From an uncultured Flavobacteriaceae bacterium (GTDB lineage Bacteria > Bacteroidota > Bacteroidia > Flavobacteriales > Flavobacteriaceae), in the NCBI GenBank assembly GCA_943789465.1, contig CALSUF010000002.1, forward strand, positions 62,001 to 126,000: a stretch of 64,000 bases of DNA, in the 5' to 3' direction. Each line of letters starts with the position of its first letter. Within the stretch, counting starts at the first letter, position 1. Positions 9,352-17,544 of the stretch are shown here, one piece after another. The notes under the pieces are model-generated. The model was given only the letters and a program-made list of their open reading frames with translations, was not told the DNA's origin and made no database searches. The position numbers and the translations under genes are program-made.

Positions 9352-9804
9352 ATGACCACACTACAAATAGGCGATGCCGCTCCAAATTTTAAATCTTTAG
9401 ACGAGGCAGGTAACACTGTATCCTTAGCAGATTACAAAGGAAAAAAACTCGTATTGTTTTTTTATCCAAAAGCCAGTACACCCGGATGTACGGTTGAGGC
9501 TTGCAATTTGAGTGATAATTACAGTCGTTTTACAGCTCAAGGTTATGATGTTCTTGGCGTAAGTGCAGACTCTGCCAAACGACAGTCTAACTTTAAAGAA
9601 AAATATGGTTTTCCCTACCCTTTGTTAGCCGATGAAGATAAAACAGTTATCAATGCCTTTGGTGTTTGGGGACCTAAAAAATTTATGGGTAAAGAGTATG
9701 ATGGTATCCACAGAACCACTTTTGTTATCGACGAAGCTGGTGTTGTTGAAGACATCATTATAAAGGTTAAAACCAAAGAACATACAAGTCAAATTTTAAA
9801 ATAA
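9352..9804 (+). CDS. bcp: Thioredoxin-dependent peroxiredoxin, BCP/PrxQ type
   Basis: A 150-residue cytosolic peroxidase reducing hydrogen peroxide and alkyl hydroperoxides. FYPKASTPGCTVEACNL carries the peroxidatic Cys and, five residues later, the resolving Cys of the PrxQ subgroup. The active-site Pro-x3-Thr/Ser-x2-Cys motif (PKASTPGC) is intact, and GVWGPKKFMGKEYDGIHRTTFVID is the family C-terminal region. It shares its regulatory region with nth, which links oxidant defence with repair of oxidised bases. It is followed by an intrinsic terminator. Confidence 0.95.
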   Translation: MTTLQIGDAAPNFKSLDEAGNTVSLADYKGKKLVLFFYPKASTPGCTVEACNLSDNYSRFTAQGYDVLGVSADSAKRQSNFKEKYGFPYPLLADEDKTVINAFGVWGPKKFMGKEYDGIHRTTFVIDEAGVVEDIIIKVKTKEHTSQILK

Positions 9805-9833
9805 AAAAAAGCGACCTATTGGTCGCTTTTTTT
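9803..9833. terminator. Intrinsic terminator after bcp
   Basis: AAAAAAAAGCGACC, a 4-nt loop and GGTCGCTTTTTTT form an A-stem-T structure usable in both directions between the convergent bcp and 9853-11289 genes. Confidence 0.85.
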
Positions 9834-9852
9834 ATGAATTCACTTGAAGTTT

Positions 9853-11289
9853 TTAAGCCTCATATCCAAATAATTTTTGTCCTTTAATGATGTCAGACAC
9901 CCCTTCAGGAAGCATTTCCTCCCACCCTGGTTCTGCATTAGAAATCATTTTTAATACTTTTCTTGAGAAAATATTCAGAATTTCAGGTTCATAGTTTTTA
10001 ATATCCACCAATTTTCCATTGAATTTGAAATACTTATAGAGTTCTTTCATTCGTGGATGTACTTTCAAATCTTCACTAGTGGTCATGGTTTTATTTTCAT
10101 TTAACATGGGATACAAATAGATTTTGAGATCTTTGTTAAATAGTTTTCCAAAGGCTTCCAAAATTCCTCCACTTAAATGGCGGTAATATTTTTCATCAAA
10201 AATATCAATCAAGTTATTAATTCCCATCGATAATCCCATACGGTTTTTGGTGTATAGATTAAAGTACTCGACAAGTTTGTAATATTCTTGGAAGTTGGAA
10301 ATAAGAACCGTTTGTCCAAGCGAGCATAACAAGCGCGCACGGTCCATAAAATCTTGTTCATCAATCTCACCTCCAGAAGCTCTCAGGTTGGATAAGGTGA
10401 TTTCAAAGATAACTTGTGTTTTTTCTTTTGTAACTTTATTTTCTTGTAAAAACATATTGTATGATTTCTCATACATATCTATATTCACTTTTGTTACAGG
10501 GCGAAAACTCCCTCTAAATGCTAAAATATTTTTCTTGTACAACACGCGGGCGGGCAATACATTGTTACCATCTGGCGCAAACATAACGGCGTCTGTCATT
10601 CCGTTTTTTAAGAGTTGTAAGCTCATGAGCCTATTATCGACATCTTTAAAGTCGGGTCCAGAAAAATTAATGGTGTCAATTTCTAACTGATCTTTATCAA
10701 TGTGATCGTATAGATATCTTAATAATTTTTTTGGCTGGTTGTATTTATAATAAGCACCATATATGAGATTGGTTCCTAACTTACCAAGTGTTTCTTGTTG
10801 CAGTCGTGCATCGGTTTCCTTAAATCGTACATGCAGTGTGATTTCGTTGTATTCCTCTTGGTTTGCATCAATTTGATATCTGATTCCAACCCATCCATGA
10901 CCTTTAAAACGTTTTGCAAAATCAATTGTTGCTACAGTATTGGCATAGCTAAAAAACATTTTATTTGGATATTCGTCTCTAGAAAGGCGATTCTCAATCA
11001 GCATAACTTCATGAGATAACATTTTTTTTAACCGATCTTCGGTCACATATCGATTCTCCTTTTCGGTTCCATAAATAGCATCACTAAAAGATTTGTCGTA
11101 AGCCGACATGGCTTTTGCAATGGTTCCTGAAGCACCTCCAGCTCTAAAAAAATGTCTTACAGTCTCTTGTCCAGCGCCAATTTCTGCAAAAGTTCCGTAG
11201 ATATTTTCGTTCAAATTTATTCTTAAAGCTTTGTCTTTTAATGAAGGAATGCTTTCTATTTGAGCATCCCCTTTAAGCGTTATTTCCAT
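9853..11289 (-). CDS. Conserved protein of unknown function, 478 aa
   Basis: A soluble 478-residue protein with no signal peptide or membrane segment. The N-terminal part has the strongly conserved-looking NENIYGTFAEIGAGQETVRHFFRAGGASGT block (read as NENIYGTFAEIGAGQE then TVRHFFRAGGASGT). Later blocks include FSGPDFKDVDNRLMSLQLLKNG and MGLSMGINNLIDIFDEKYYRHLSGG. I recognise this as a family widespread in Bacteroidota and some other phyla. Automated pipelines sometimes label it nicotinate-nucleotide adenylyltransferase, but I see no HxGH-type nucleotidylyltransferase motif to support that. It stands alone between a terminator and a divergent MBL-fold gene. Confidence 0.75.
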   Translation of the reverse strand: MEITLKGDAQIESIPSLKDKALRINLNENIYGTFAEIGAGQETVRHFFRAGGASGTIAKAMSAYDKSFSDAIYGTEKENRYVTEDRLKKMLSHEVMLIENRLSRDEYPNKMFFSYANTVATIDFAKRFKGHGWVGIRYQIDANQEEYNEITLHVRFKETDARLQQETLGKLGTNLIYGAYYKYNQPKKLLRYLYDHIDKDQLEIDTINFSGPDFKDVDNRLMSLQLLKNGMTDAVMFAPDGNNVLPARVLYKKNILAFRGSFRPVTKVNIDMYEKSYNMFLQENKVTKEKTQVIFEITLSNLRASGGEIDEQDFMDRARLLCSLGQTVLISNFQEYYKLVEYFNLYTKNRMGLSMGINNLIDIFDEKYYRHLSGGILEAFGKLFNKDLKIYLYPMLNENKTMTTSEDLKVHPRMKELYKYFKFNGKLVDIKNYEPEILNIFSRKVLKMISNAEPGWEEMLPEGVSDIIKGQKLFGYEA

Positions 11290-11379
11290 CTTTAAAATTA
11301 AGGTGTTTACTACACAAAGGTATCGTTTTAGATAATCTTAAAAAAAAAATACCCTATTTTTGTTGAAATTATTAACCCA

Positions 11380-12141
11380 TTGAAAATTACTTTTTTAGGC
11401 ACCGGAACTTCACAGGGGATTCCAATAATTGGAAGTACACATCCTGTGTGTTTGAGTCAAGACCCAAAAGATAAACGTCTTAGGGTTTCTGCATTGGTTC
11501 AGTGGGACGATTTTTCTGTCCTTATTGATTGTGGTCCAGATTTCAGACAGCAGTTACTTCGAACAGATTGCACCAAGTTAGACGCCGTTCTTTTTACGCA
11601 CGAACACAGCGATCATACAGCTGGCTTAGATGATTTAAGGCCTTTCTTCTACAGACAAGGTGCTATTGATGTTTATGCGCAGGAGCGGGTTTTGAAATCG
11701 CTTTATAAACGTTTTGATTATATTTTTGTCACTGAAAATAAATACCCTGGTGTGCTGACTTTAAATGCACATCCAATTACAGATACTTCTTTTTCTATTG
11801 GAGCCAAAACAGTCCAGCCCATTAATGTGCTTCATAACTCACTTCCTATTTTTGGATTTCGAATAGATACGTTTGCATATATAACCGATGCAAAAACGAT
11901 TTCAGATATCGAGGTTGAAAAATTACAAAATTTAGATGTTTTAGTGATCAATGCCTTACGTATTGAACCGCATGTGTCTCATTTTAACCTCGAAGAAGCT
12001 CTAGCATTTATCAAGTTGATAAACCCAAAAAGAGCTTTCTTAACGCATATAAGTCATCACTTAGGCTTTCATGAAACCGTAGAAAATAGCCTGCCACCAA
12101 ATGTTAAACTCGCTTACGATCAATTACAAATATCCATTTAA
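11380..12141 (+). CDS. MBL-fold metal-dependent hydrolase (PhnP-like)
   Basis: A 253-residue metallo-beta-lactamase-fold phosphodiesterase-like enzyme. FLGTGTSQGIP is the PhnP/RNase Z-type N-terminal strand-loop, FTHEHSDHTAGLDDLR contains the HxHxDH metal motif, and further His residues are in NVLHNSLPIFGFR and LTHISHHLGF. The start codon is TTG, chosen because the family begins MKITFLGTGT. A -7-like TATTTTTG lies at 11355-11362. The small membrane protein gene starts 1 nt after its stop. The substrate is unknown; a cyclic phosphodiester or tRNA-type ester is possible from the family. Confidence 0.85.
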   Translation: MKITFLGTGTSQGIPIIGSTHPVCLSQDPKDKRLRVSALVQWDDFSVLIDCGPDFRQQLLRTDCTKLDAVLFTHEHSDHTAGLDDLRPFFYRQGAIDVYAQERVLKSLYKRFDYIFVTENKYPGVLTLNAHPITDTSFSIGAKTVQPINVLHNSLPIFGFRIDTFAYITDAKTISDIEVEKLQNLDVLVINALRIEPHVSHFNLEEALAFIKLINPKRAFLTHISHHLGFHETVENSLPPNVKLAYDQLQISI

Positions 12142-12142
12142 A

Positions 12143-12337
12143 ATGAAAGGAAAAATATACCTTTACTTATTCGTATTTTCTTTATTAGTCAATGTATTTC
12201 AATACGTAAACTCCAAAGGCATTATTGATAAGTATGAAAAAGATATCAAGAAATTTAAAGCTAAAATTGAAATTTTAGAACACTCAAATTCAGAAGCCTC
12301 TCTTTTAGAAACTGAAAAAGACACAGTTAAATTTTAG
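12143..12337 (+). CDS. Small membrane-anchored coiled-coil protein, 64 aa
   Basis: Residues 3-20 (GKIYLYLFVFSLLVNVFQYV) form one membrane segment. Residues 26-50 are charged with a heptad-like pattern (KYEKDIKKFKAKIEILE), a likely short coiled coil. The ATG at 12143 lies directly after the MBL-fold stop, so it is probably coupled to it. The topology suggests an anchored cytoplasmic or periplasmic helix, like divisome or envelope accessory proteins. The function is unknown. Its 3' end overlaps the convergent esterase gene by 11 nt. Confidence 0.65.
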   Translation: MKGKIYLYLFVFSLLVNVFQYVNSKGIIDKYEKDIKKFKAKIEILEHSNSEASLLETEKDTVKF

Positions 12338-12980
12338 TTGAAATCCAATCTCTTAGTTCATAGAAATTTTGAGGTGCAACTCCATGACCCACGGGAAATT
12401 CGCTATAGGTATGTTCGATATTTAAAGACTTCAAAAACACAGGCGTTTGTCGTGCCCAATCGATTGGGATGACTTGGTCTACTGTACCATGAGAACAATA
12501 AAAACTCAAGTTTGAATAGTCTAATTTCTCTAAATTATCAGGTAATATGTCATGATTCACATAACCGCTCAAGCCAATGATGTTTTTAATTTTTGTGGGG
12601 TGATTCAAGGCTGTTGCCATTCCTAAAATGGTACCTTGACTAAAGCCTAATAGACTCACGTTATTTTTATCGACAGGGTAGTGTTCACAAGCCGCATCTA
12701 TACAATCAATTAAAACTTTCATTGACGATTTTGCTTGCTCATTATCATTCCATTTATTTTGTTCTGCATCAAAATTAATCGCATACCAAGCATTTCCACT
12801 AGGTTGGAGTGGGTGAGGTGCTCTAATGGATATAATAAATAACTCCTCAGGAAGTTCAGTTGCAAATGAAAACAAATCATTTTCATCGCTGCCATATCCA
12901 TGGAGCATCACTAATAAAGGTGCATTTTCTTTGAGAGTTGACGGTCTAGTGATATGAATTAACGGCAGTTGAGCACTCAT
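12327..12980 (-). CDS. Carboxylesterase/phospholipase-type alpha/beta hydrolase
   Basis: A 217-residue cytosolic alpha/beta hydrolase of the YpfH/acyl-protein thioesterase group. PLLVMLHGYGSDENDLF is the oxyanion loop, LLGFSQGTILG holds the nucleophilic Ser, GTVDQVIPIDWA the Asp, and FPVGHGVAPQ the His. It converges on and overlaps the small membrane protein gene by 11 nt. It is the last gene of a minus-strand cluster starting at 19031. The substrate is probably a short-chain ester, inferred from the family. Confidence 0.85.
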   Translation of the reverse strand: MSAQLPLIHITRPSTLKENAPLLVMLHGYGSDENDLFSFATELPEELFIISIRAPHPLQPSGNAWYAINFDAEQNKWNDNEQAKSSMKVLIDCIDAACEHYPVDKNNVSLLGFSQGTILGMATALNHPTKIKNIIGLSGYVNHDILPDNLEKLDYSNLSFYCSHGTVDQVIPIDWARQTPVFLKSLNIEHTYSEFPVGHGVAPQNFYELRDWISTKI

Positions 12981-13313
12981 TTATTTAATTTTTTTAAAAG
13001 CAGTTTGATAGAATTTTCCAACCAAAGGAATTGGAATTGTTTTTCCAGATAATGCCGTTGAAAATCCATAGATAAATAGAATACCAAACGCAGTCCAAAA
13101 TGATCCTGTAACTTGCCAGTTGTCAAAATATCCAACTGGATAGCCTAAGGCCAAAAACGACAACCAAAGCCCTAAAGATTGACGGATATGAAAATAAGCG
13201 AATTGACTTTTTTTGTCTGAATTTGCAAGGTAAGCTATGAGTACTCCTAGGAGGTAAAAGTAACTTATAACAGCACTATTTTTCCCTGCTTTAATATCTT
13301 GATTTTCTAACAT
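12981..13313 (-). CDS. DUF4870-like membrane protein
   Basis: A 110-residue protein with three predicted membrane helices (about residues 14-30, 48-66 and 74-92). A conserved-looking FHIRQSLGLWLSF motif lies in the second helix, as in DUF4870/Tic20-like proteins that pipelines call import component protein. It abuts the esterase start without a gap, and its start overlaps the stop of the dihydroorotase-like gene by 1 nt, so it is part of the same transcript. Confidence 0.7.
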   Translation of the reverse strand: MLENQDIKAGKNSAVISYFYLLGVLIAYLANSDKKSQFAYFHIRQSLGLWLSFLALGYPVGYFDNWQVTGSFWTAFGILFIYGFSTALSGKTIPIPLVGKFYQTAFKKIK

Positions 13314-14569
13314 TAAAGAGCTATTGAAGTGGAATTGTTCGCAATGATGCCATAAACTGTTCCTTTTAATTTTGAGCCTAAAAAGAGCGAGTTTTTTGAT
13401 TTTGAATGGATGTGCCTCTCTTCAAAAATATAGGTTTCTGAAGGATTGAATAAACTGAGTTGTGCTTTGTTTCCAACAGTAATGGAATCAGATTTTAAAC
13501 CAAATCGTTCTTTTCCTCTCGTCAGTAATTGCACAGTTTTTTTGGTTGTAAATAAAGCATTTAATGCGCCAAAAGCACTTTCTAATCCGATAGTGCCATT
13601 TTTAGCATAATCAAATTCTATTTTTTTATGTTCTATATCAATCGGATTATGATCGGTTGTGACCATGTCTATTGTCCCGTCTTTGAGTCCCAAAATAAGC
13701 GCCTCAATATCTGACTGCGTTCGCAAAGGGGGATTTACTTTAAAATTGGTATCAAAGTCGCTCAAGCTTTCATCTGTAAATACTAGGTTATGGATGGCTA
13801 CACTACAACTGATGTCTAGTTTTTTTGCTTTGGCTTCACGAATTAAATCGACTGATTTTGCGGTAGAAATTGTTGGAATATGTAGCTTGCCTTCTGTGTA
13901 TTCTAAGAGGAATAAATCACGTGCAATTTGTAATTCTTCCGACAATGCTGGAAGTCCTTTGAGTCCGAGTAGAGTGCTCGTTATGTTTTCATTCATAACT
14001 CCATTTGTAGCTACTTTGGGTTCATGTGGAAAGGAGTGTACCAGACCATCAAAACTGGATGTATATTGTAAAGCTATTTTGAGGAGATTAGGATTTTCAA
14101 TCGGTTTTTTATAATCTCCAAAAGCGATGCTTCCAGCCGATTTCATATCAAATAATTCAGCAAGGTCTACTCCTTTACTTCCTTTTGTAAGTGCCCCAAT
14201 AGGGTGTAAGTTGGTTACAAAATTGGTTGCTTTTGATTTTACAAACGCAATGTCTGAGTGAGAGTCAATCACGGGATTTGTATGAGCATTTAGAGCGATG
14301 TCTGTAAAACCAGAAGCCGCTGCGACTTGTAGTCCATTTGCAATCGTTTCACGTTCTTCATACCCAGGTTCACCAAAAGACACACTGCTATCGAACCAGC
14401 CACAAGATACATGTAGATTTTCAAACGATATTACAGGATATTTATTTGTGTTTTTTAGAGATTTAGCAATTTGAGTAATGAAACCGTTTTCAACTAAAAT
14501 GTCTTGAGTTTGATTGTGGAAATCACTTTTGTCATCAAGAATTGTAGCTGATTTTATAAGTACGTTCAT
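13313..14569 (-). CDS. Dihydroorotase-like amidohydrolase lacking the HxH metal motif
   Basis: A 418-residue protein of the PyrC class I fold: MNVLIKSATILDD start, ENLHVSCGWFDSSVSFGEPGYEE, a TTDHNPIDIEHK Asp region and GTIGLESAFGALN, the flexible-loop region. In active dihydroorotases the first segment reads DxHxHxREPG. Here both histidines are Ser (DSSVSFGEPG), so the binuclear zinc site cannot form normally. It is probably a non-catalytic PyrC paralogue of the kind that partners aspartate carbamoyltransferase in some bacteria; a true PyrC would then lie elsewhere. It overlaps both neighbours by 1-4 nt. Confidence 0.85.
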   Translation of the reverse strand: MNVLIKSATILDDKSDFHNQTQDILVENGFITQIAKSLKNTNKYPVISFENLHVSCGWFDSSVSFGEPGYEERETIANGLQVAAASGFTDIALNAHTNPVIDSHSDIAFVKSKATNFVTNLHPIGALTKGSKGVDLAELFDMKSAGSIAFGDYKKPIENPNLLKIALQYTSSFDGLVHSFPHEPKVATNGVMNENITSTLLGLKGLPALSEELQIARDLFLLEYTEGKLHIPTISTAKSVDLIREAKAKKLDISCSVAIHNLVFTDESLSDFDTNFKVNPPLRTQSDIEALILGLKDGTIDMVTTDHNPIDIEHKKIEFDYAKNGTIGLESAFGALNALFTTKKTVQLLTRGKERFGLKSDSITVGNKAQLSLFNPSETYIFEERHIHSKSKNSLFLGSKLKGTVYGIIANNSTSIAL

Positions 14570-16491
14570 TTAAAATATTTTAAGATGAGCATTTCAAAAG
14601 CTAATAATATTAGTGCAAAAATAACAAACCATTTCCATAACCAAGTCACATTCGCCTCAATTTTTATGTTTTTAAGTGTGGTGTCCAAAGAATTCTGAAT
14701 CGAAACTCCTTTTATTTTTGTAACATCTGAATAGTATAACTGGCTTTCATTTCTGTTATAGTTATAGCTTATTTGTGTCAAGGTGTCTTTGTCTTTTAAG
14801 ACGGAATAGTGTCCAGGTTCATTTGGATACTCTTTTGTAGTGATGCTAACTTTGGTATTAAAATTTGTTTGTAAAGGAATAAATTGTCTATCATTTCTTT
14901 CTAATTTTAAAATACGATCCTTTTGTAAATTTACTTTAATATCAAATATGTTTTCTGCGTCAATCCAATAGTATAAAGGGGGTGTTTTTAAACTGGATCT
15001 TCCAATATTATAAAATGTTGGAACTATTAATGGGGAATTTACAAAATTAGAGTCCTTCGTTTCTACGGCAGCAGTAAAGACAAACAACTTCTTAAATTGA
15101 ACTAAGAAGGGCTGTTGATCTTCAAACGATAACACGCTATTTGTGGTAGTAGTGAGAGGATAATAAAACTGAACCTTTGGGTATTGAAAGTTAGTAACTT
15201 TTTCTTCAAAAACATCTTTTAAAATAGGATGATTAAACGCAATGTTGGTAATGCGTTTCTCTTGAATTTTAGTTTGTTCAAATCTGTATTTTGTTTGTGT
15301 AGCTAGAAGCTGATTATAAGATTGTAAGTTGCCGTTTTTAGAGGGGATCATGACAACCACGCCTCCAGTATCCATAAACGCCTCTAGACTATTTTTTAAG
15401 GCAATAGAAATCTGATTCAAACCATTTAATACAATAAGATTTTGGGATTTAATTTGACTATAGTCTAGTGTCTTGTAATTTTGACTTTGAAATAAAAATT
15501 CATCCTTAGCATATAATTTCTTTAAAAATGTAGAATTCGAATTTTCATTAATAGCTAAAACCGCTATTTTTTCGGCTTTTGGAATATTAAAATAGAAGGT
15601 GTCATCAAAAGGTATTTGAGTGTCTTCGACGGAAAGTTTACCGTTAAACTCTAATGTGTTTGATAAAACAAATGCAGTTTGGTAGTTTTTAGATTTTTCT
15701 AAAATAGATTTCCCAACGACTCTCTGGTCTTGGTATAGAGTCACAGGGATACTGTCGCTTGTTTTACTCGAGGATTTTCCAATAACATTCAAAGTGTAAT
15801 TGGTGTTTAGAGAGGGTTCTAAAGATACAGATTCAATATAACTATTGGCAGTATTGATTGGTTTTAAAGGCGCTAAGACGACCTGTATTGAAGAGTCTGG
15901 TACGGATAATATTCCCTCTTTTTGTTGTTGAAAATCAGACACTATAACAAGTGTTTTTGAACTGGTTTTGGAGTCCGAAAATAGTGCTTTTCCTTTTAGA
16001 ATCAGCGTATTTAAGTTCAATTGATTTTGACTGTACTTCATTGAAAGTAAGTCTGTTTTTAAATTTTTTACTGAGGTTGATTTATAACTCTTATCATTAG
16101 TTAATAGCCCAATTTTTTCATTTTCATCAAAACCCGTAATTATATCTTGAACCGCTCTACTCAAAAGGGAACCCTTAGGACCAATAGCTTGCATACTGAA
16201 GGAATTATCTAAATAGACAACGGTTTCAGAAGTCTTTTTTTGAACTGTTTGATTAGATAGAAAAGGTTGACTGAAGGCTATAATAATACTTGCAATTGTA
16301 AGAAGTCGTATCAGTAAAATAAGCCATTTTTTCAGTTGTGAACTCTTTCGAGTTTGGAAACGTATTTTTTCCAGTAAGGCAACATTTGTAAATTCTTGAA
16401 CTTTAAAACGTCTGAGTTGAAATAAATGAATAAAAATAGGGATGAGCAGTGCTGGAAGTGCGTAAAAAAAACCTGGGTGTAAAAACTGCAT
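14566..16491 (-). CDS. BatA N-terminal-domain membrane protein
   Basis: A 641-residue protein. The N-terminus, FLHPGFFYALPALLIPIFIHL followed by QLRRFKVQEFTNVALLEK, is the BatA-type (TIGR02226) signature with two membrane helices within the first 80 residues. A von Willebrand A-like domain follows, with YLDNSFSM and TLVIVSDFQQ standing for the MIDAS-type strands. A long periplasmic region and a last helix (about 619-638) end the chain. It overlaps the dihydroorotase-like start by 4 nt. Such proteins are near-universal in Bacteroidota. The role is unproven, probably envelope-related. Confidence 0.8.
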   Translation of the reverse strand: MQFLHPGFFYALPALLIPIFIHLFQLRRFKVQEFTNVALLEKIRFQTRKSSQLKKWLILLIRLLTIASIIIAFSQPFLSNQTVQKKTSETVVYLDNSFSMQAIGPKGSLLSRAVQDIITGFDENEKIGLLTNDKSYKSTSVKNLKTDLLSMKYSQNQLNLNTLILKGKALFSDSKTSSKTLVIVSDFQQQKEGILSVPDSSIQVVLAPLKPINTANSYIESVSLEPSLNTNYTLNVIGKSSSKTSDSIPVTLYQDQRVVGKSILEKSKNYQTAFVLSNTLEFNGKLSVEDTQIPFDDTFYFNIPKAEKIAVLAINENSNSTFLKKLYAKDEFLFQSQNYKTLDYSQIKSQNLIVLNGLNQISIALKNSLEAFMDTGGVVVMIPSKNGNLQSYNQLLATQTKYRFEQTKIQEKRITNIAFNHPILKDVFEEKVTNFQYPKVQFYYPLTTTTNSVLSFEDQQPFLVQFKKLFVFTAAVETKDSNFVNSPLIVPTFYNIGRSSLKTPPLYYWIDAENIFDIKVNLQKDRILKLERNDRQFIPLQTNFNTKVSITTKEYPNEPGHYSVLKDKDTLTQISYNYNRNESQLYYSDVTKIKGVSIQNSLDTTLKNIKIEANVTWLWKWFVIFALILLAFEMLILKYFK

Positions 16492-16536
16492 CTGATGGAT
16501 TGAGTTGTCAAATATAAAAACTAAAATTTGATTTGT

Positions 16537-17544
16537 TTAACAGAAGAAGAAATAATCTTTCATGGAGGTCTTTTGATGCGCTTGAAAATACTGTTTGATT
16601 TCCAATTGCGCTTCTTGATTGGCAACAGTAACAATACTTTGATAGTTTTTGATTGAGTTTAGGTATTCAAAAGATTTTAAGGTTTGATTGTAAATATCTT
16701 TTCCTATTTTTTTTGGGTTGTCACAGACCCATTCAAAAGGAGTATTTTTTTCAATAAGTAACTGCGCTACTTTTTTTCCTTTGGTACCTGCCCCCCATAT
16801 AACTAATGTTTTGTCTTTATTGTAAGAGAGTTCTAAAAAGTAATTGACCTTTATTTCTAAAAATGAATTTTCAGCATAATGCGTATCTACTCTCGAAGTT
16901 CTTACAGCATAATCGCGCCAATGATGGAGTACTTCGTTTGAAGGAATACATTTGAGTCCTTGTCTGTAAAACCGAAACGCTAAATCATAATCTTCAGGGT
17001 AAATATCTGAGGTAAATCCGCCGCAGTGGTCAAAATCAGTTTTGTAAACCATCCAGCAGGGGGAGGGAATGACACATTCTTTATAAATTTCGTCGAAGTT
17101 AATGCCTTTGGAAGTTAGCCTATTGAGCCAGTCTTCGTAGCGTTTATAACCTTTACCAACTCCTGTTTTTGAAAAATACTGAACGTTTCCTAATGCCAAG
17201 TGACCTTTTCCACGTGTTACAAGCGATTGTTGCATTTGCTCAAGTTTGTTTAAAGCCATTACATCATCACTGTCCATACGTGTCACAAAAGTACCTTTAG
17301 CCAGTTTGTAGCCCGTTCGAAGCGCTTCAATAATTCCGTTACCGGTATTGCTGAGTAAGTGGATTCGAGCATCGGAATTAGCATAATTTTGTACAAGTTG
17401 ATAACTCGCATCTGTGGAACCATCATCAATAATAATAAGTTCCCAATGGGAATATGTTTGTTGTACAATAGAATCTAAGCATTCTACTATGTAAGATTCC
17501 GTGTTTTTAAAGGGAACCAGAATACTTATAAGCGGAGTTTGCAT
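16537..17544 (-). CDS. GT2 glycosyltransferase with a C-terminal Rossmann-like extension
   Basis: A 335-residue protein. Residues 1-230 form a GT-A domain: ISILVPFKNTESYIVECLDSI, ELIIIDDGSTDAS, the DxD-type FVTRMDSDDVMAL (Asp-Ser-Asp) and SDIYPEDYDLAFRF, the ED catalytic-base region. Residues 240-300 add KTLVIWGAGTKGKKVAQLL, a GxGxxG nucleotide-binding strand-loop, then FEWVCDNPKKIGKDIY. That extension resembles the small Rossmann modules found in some glycan-modifying enzymes and is unusual for a plain GT2. Its start shares one base with the S10 peptidase stop. Confidence 0.85.
   Translation of the reverse strand: MQTPLISILVPFKNTESYIVECLDSIVQQTYSHWELIIIDDGSTDASYQLVQNYANSDARIHLLSNTGNGIIEALRTGYKLAKGTFVTRMDSDDVMALNKLEQMQQSLVTRGKGHLALGNVQYFSKTGVGKGYKRYEDWLNRLTSKGINFDEIYKECVIPSPCWMVYKTDFDHCGGFTSDIYPEDYDLAFRFYRQGLKCIPSNEVLHHWRDYAVRTSRVDTHYAENSFLEIKVNYFLELSYNKDKTLVIWGAGTKGKKVAQLLIEKNTPFEWVCDNPKKIGKDIYNQTLKSFEYLNSIKNYQSIVTVANQEAQLEIKQYFQAHQKTSMKDYFFFC

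Noticed and set aside
10295-10690. Plus-strand open frame opposite the 478-residue protein gene
   Set aside because: It is a shadow of a clear coding frame and its translation is Cys/Ser/Phe-rich without pattern.
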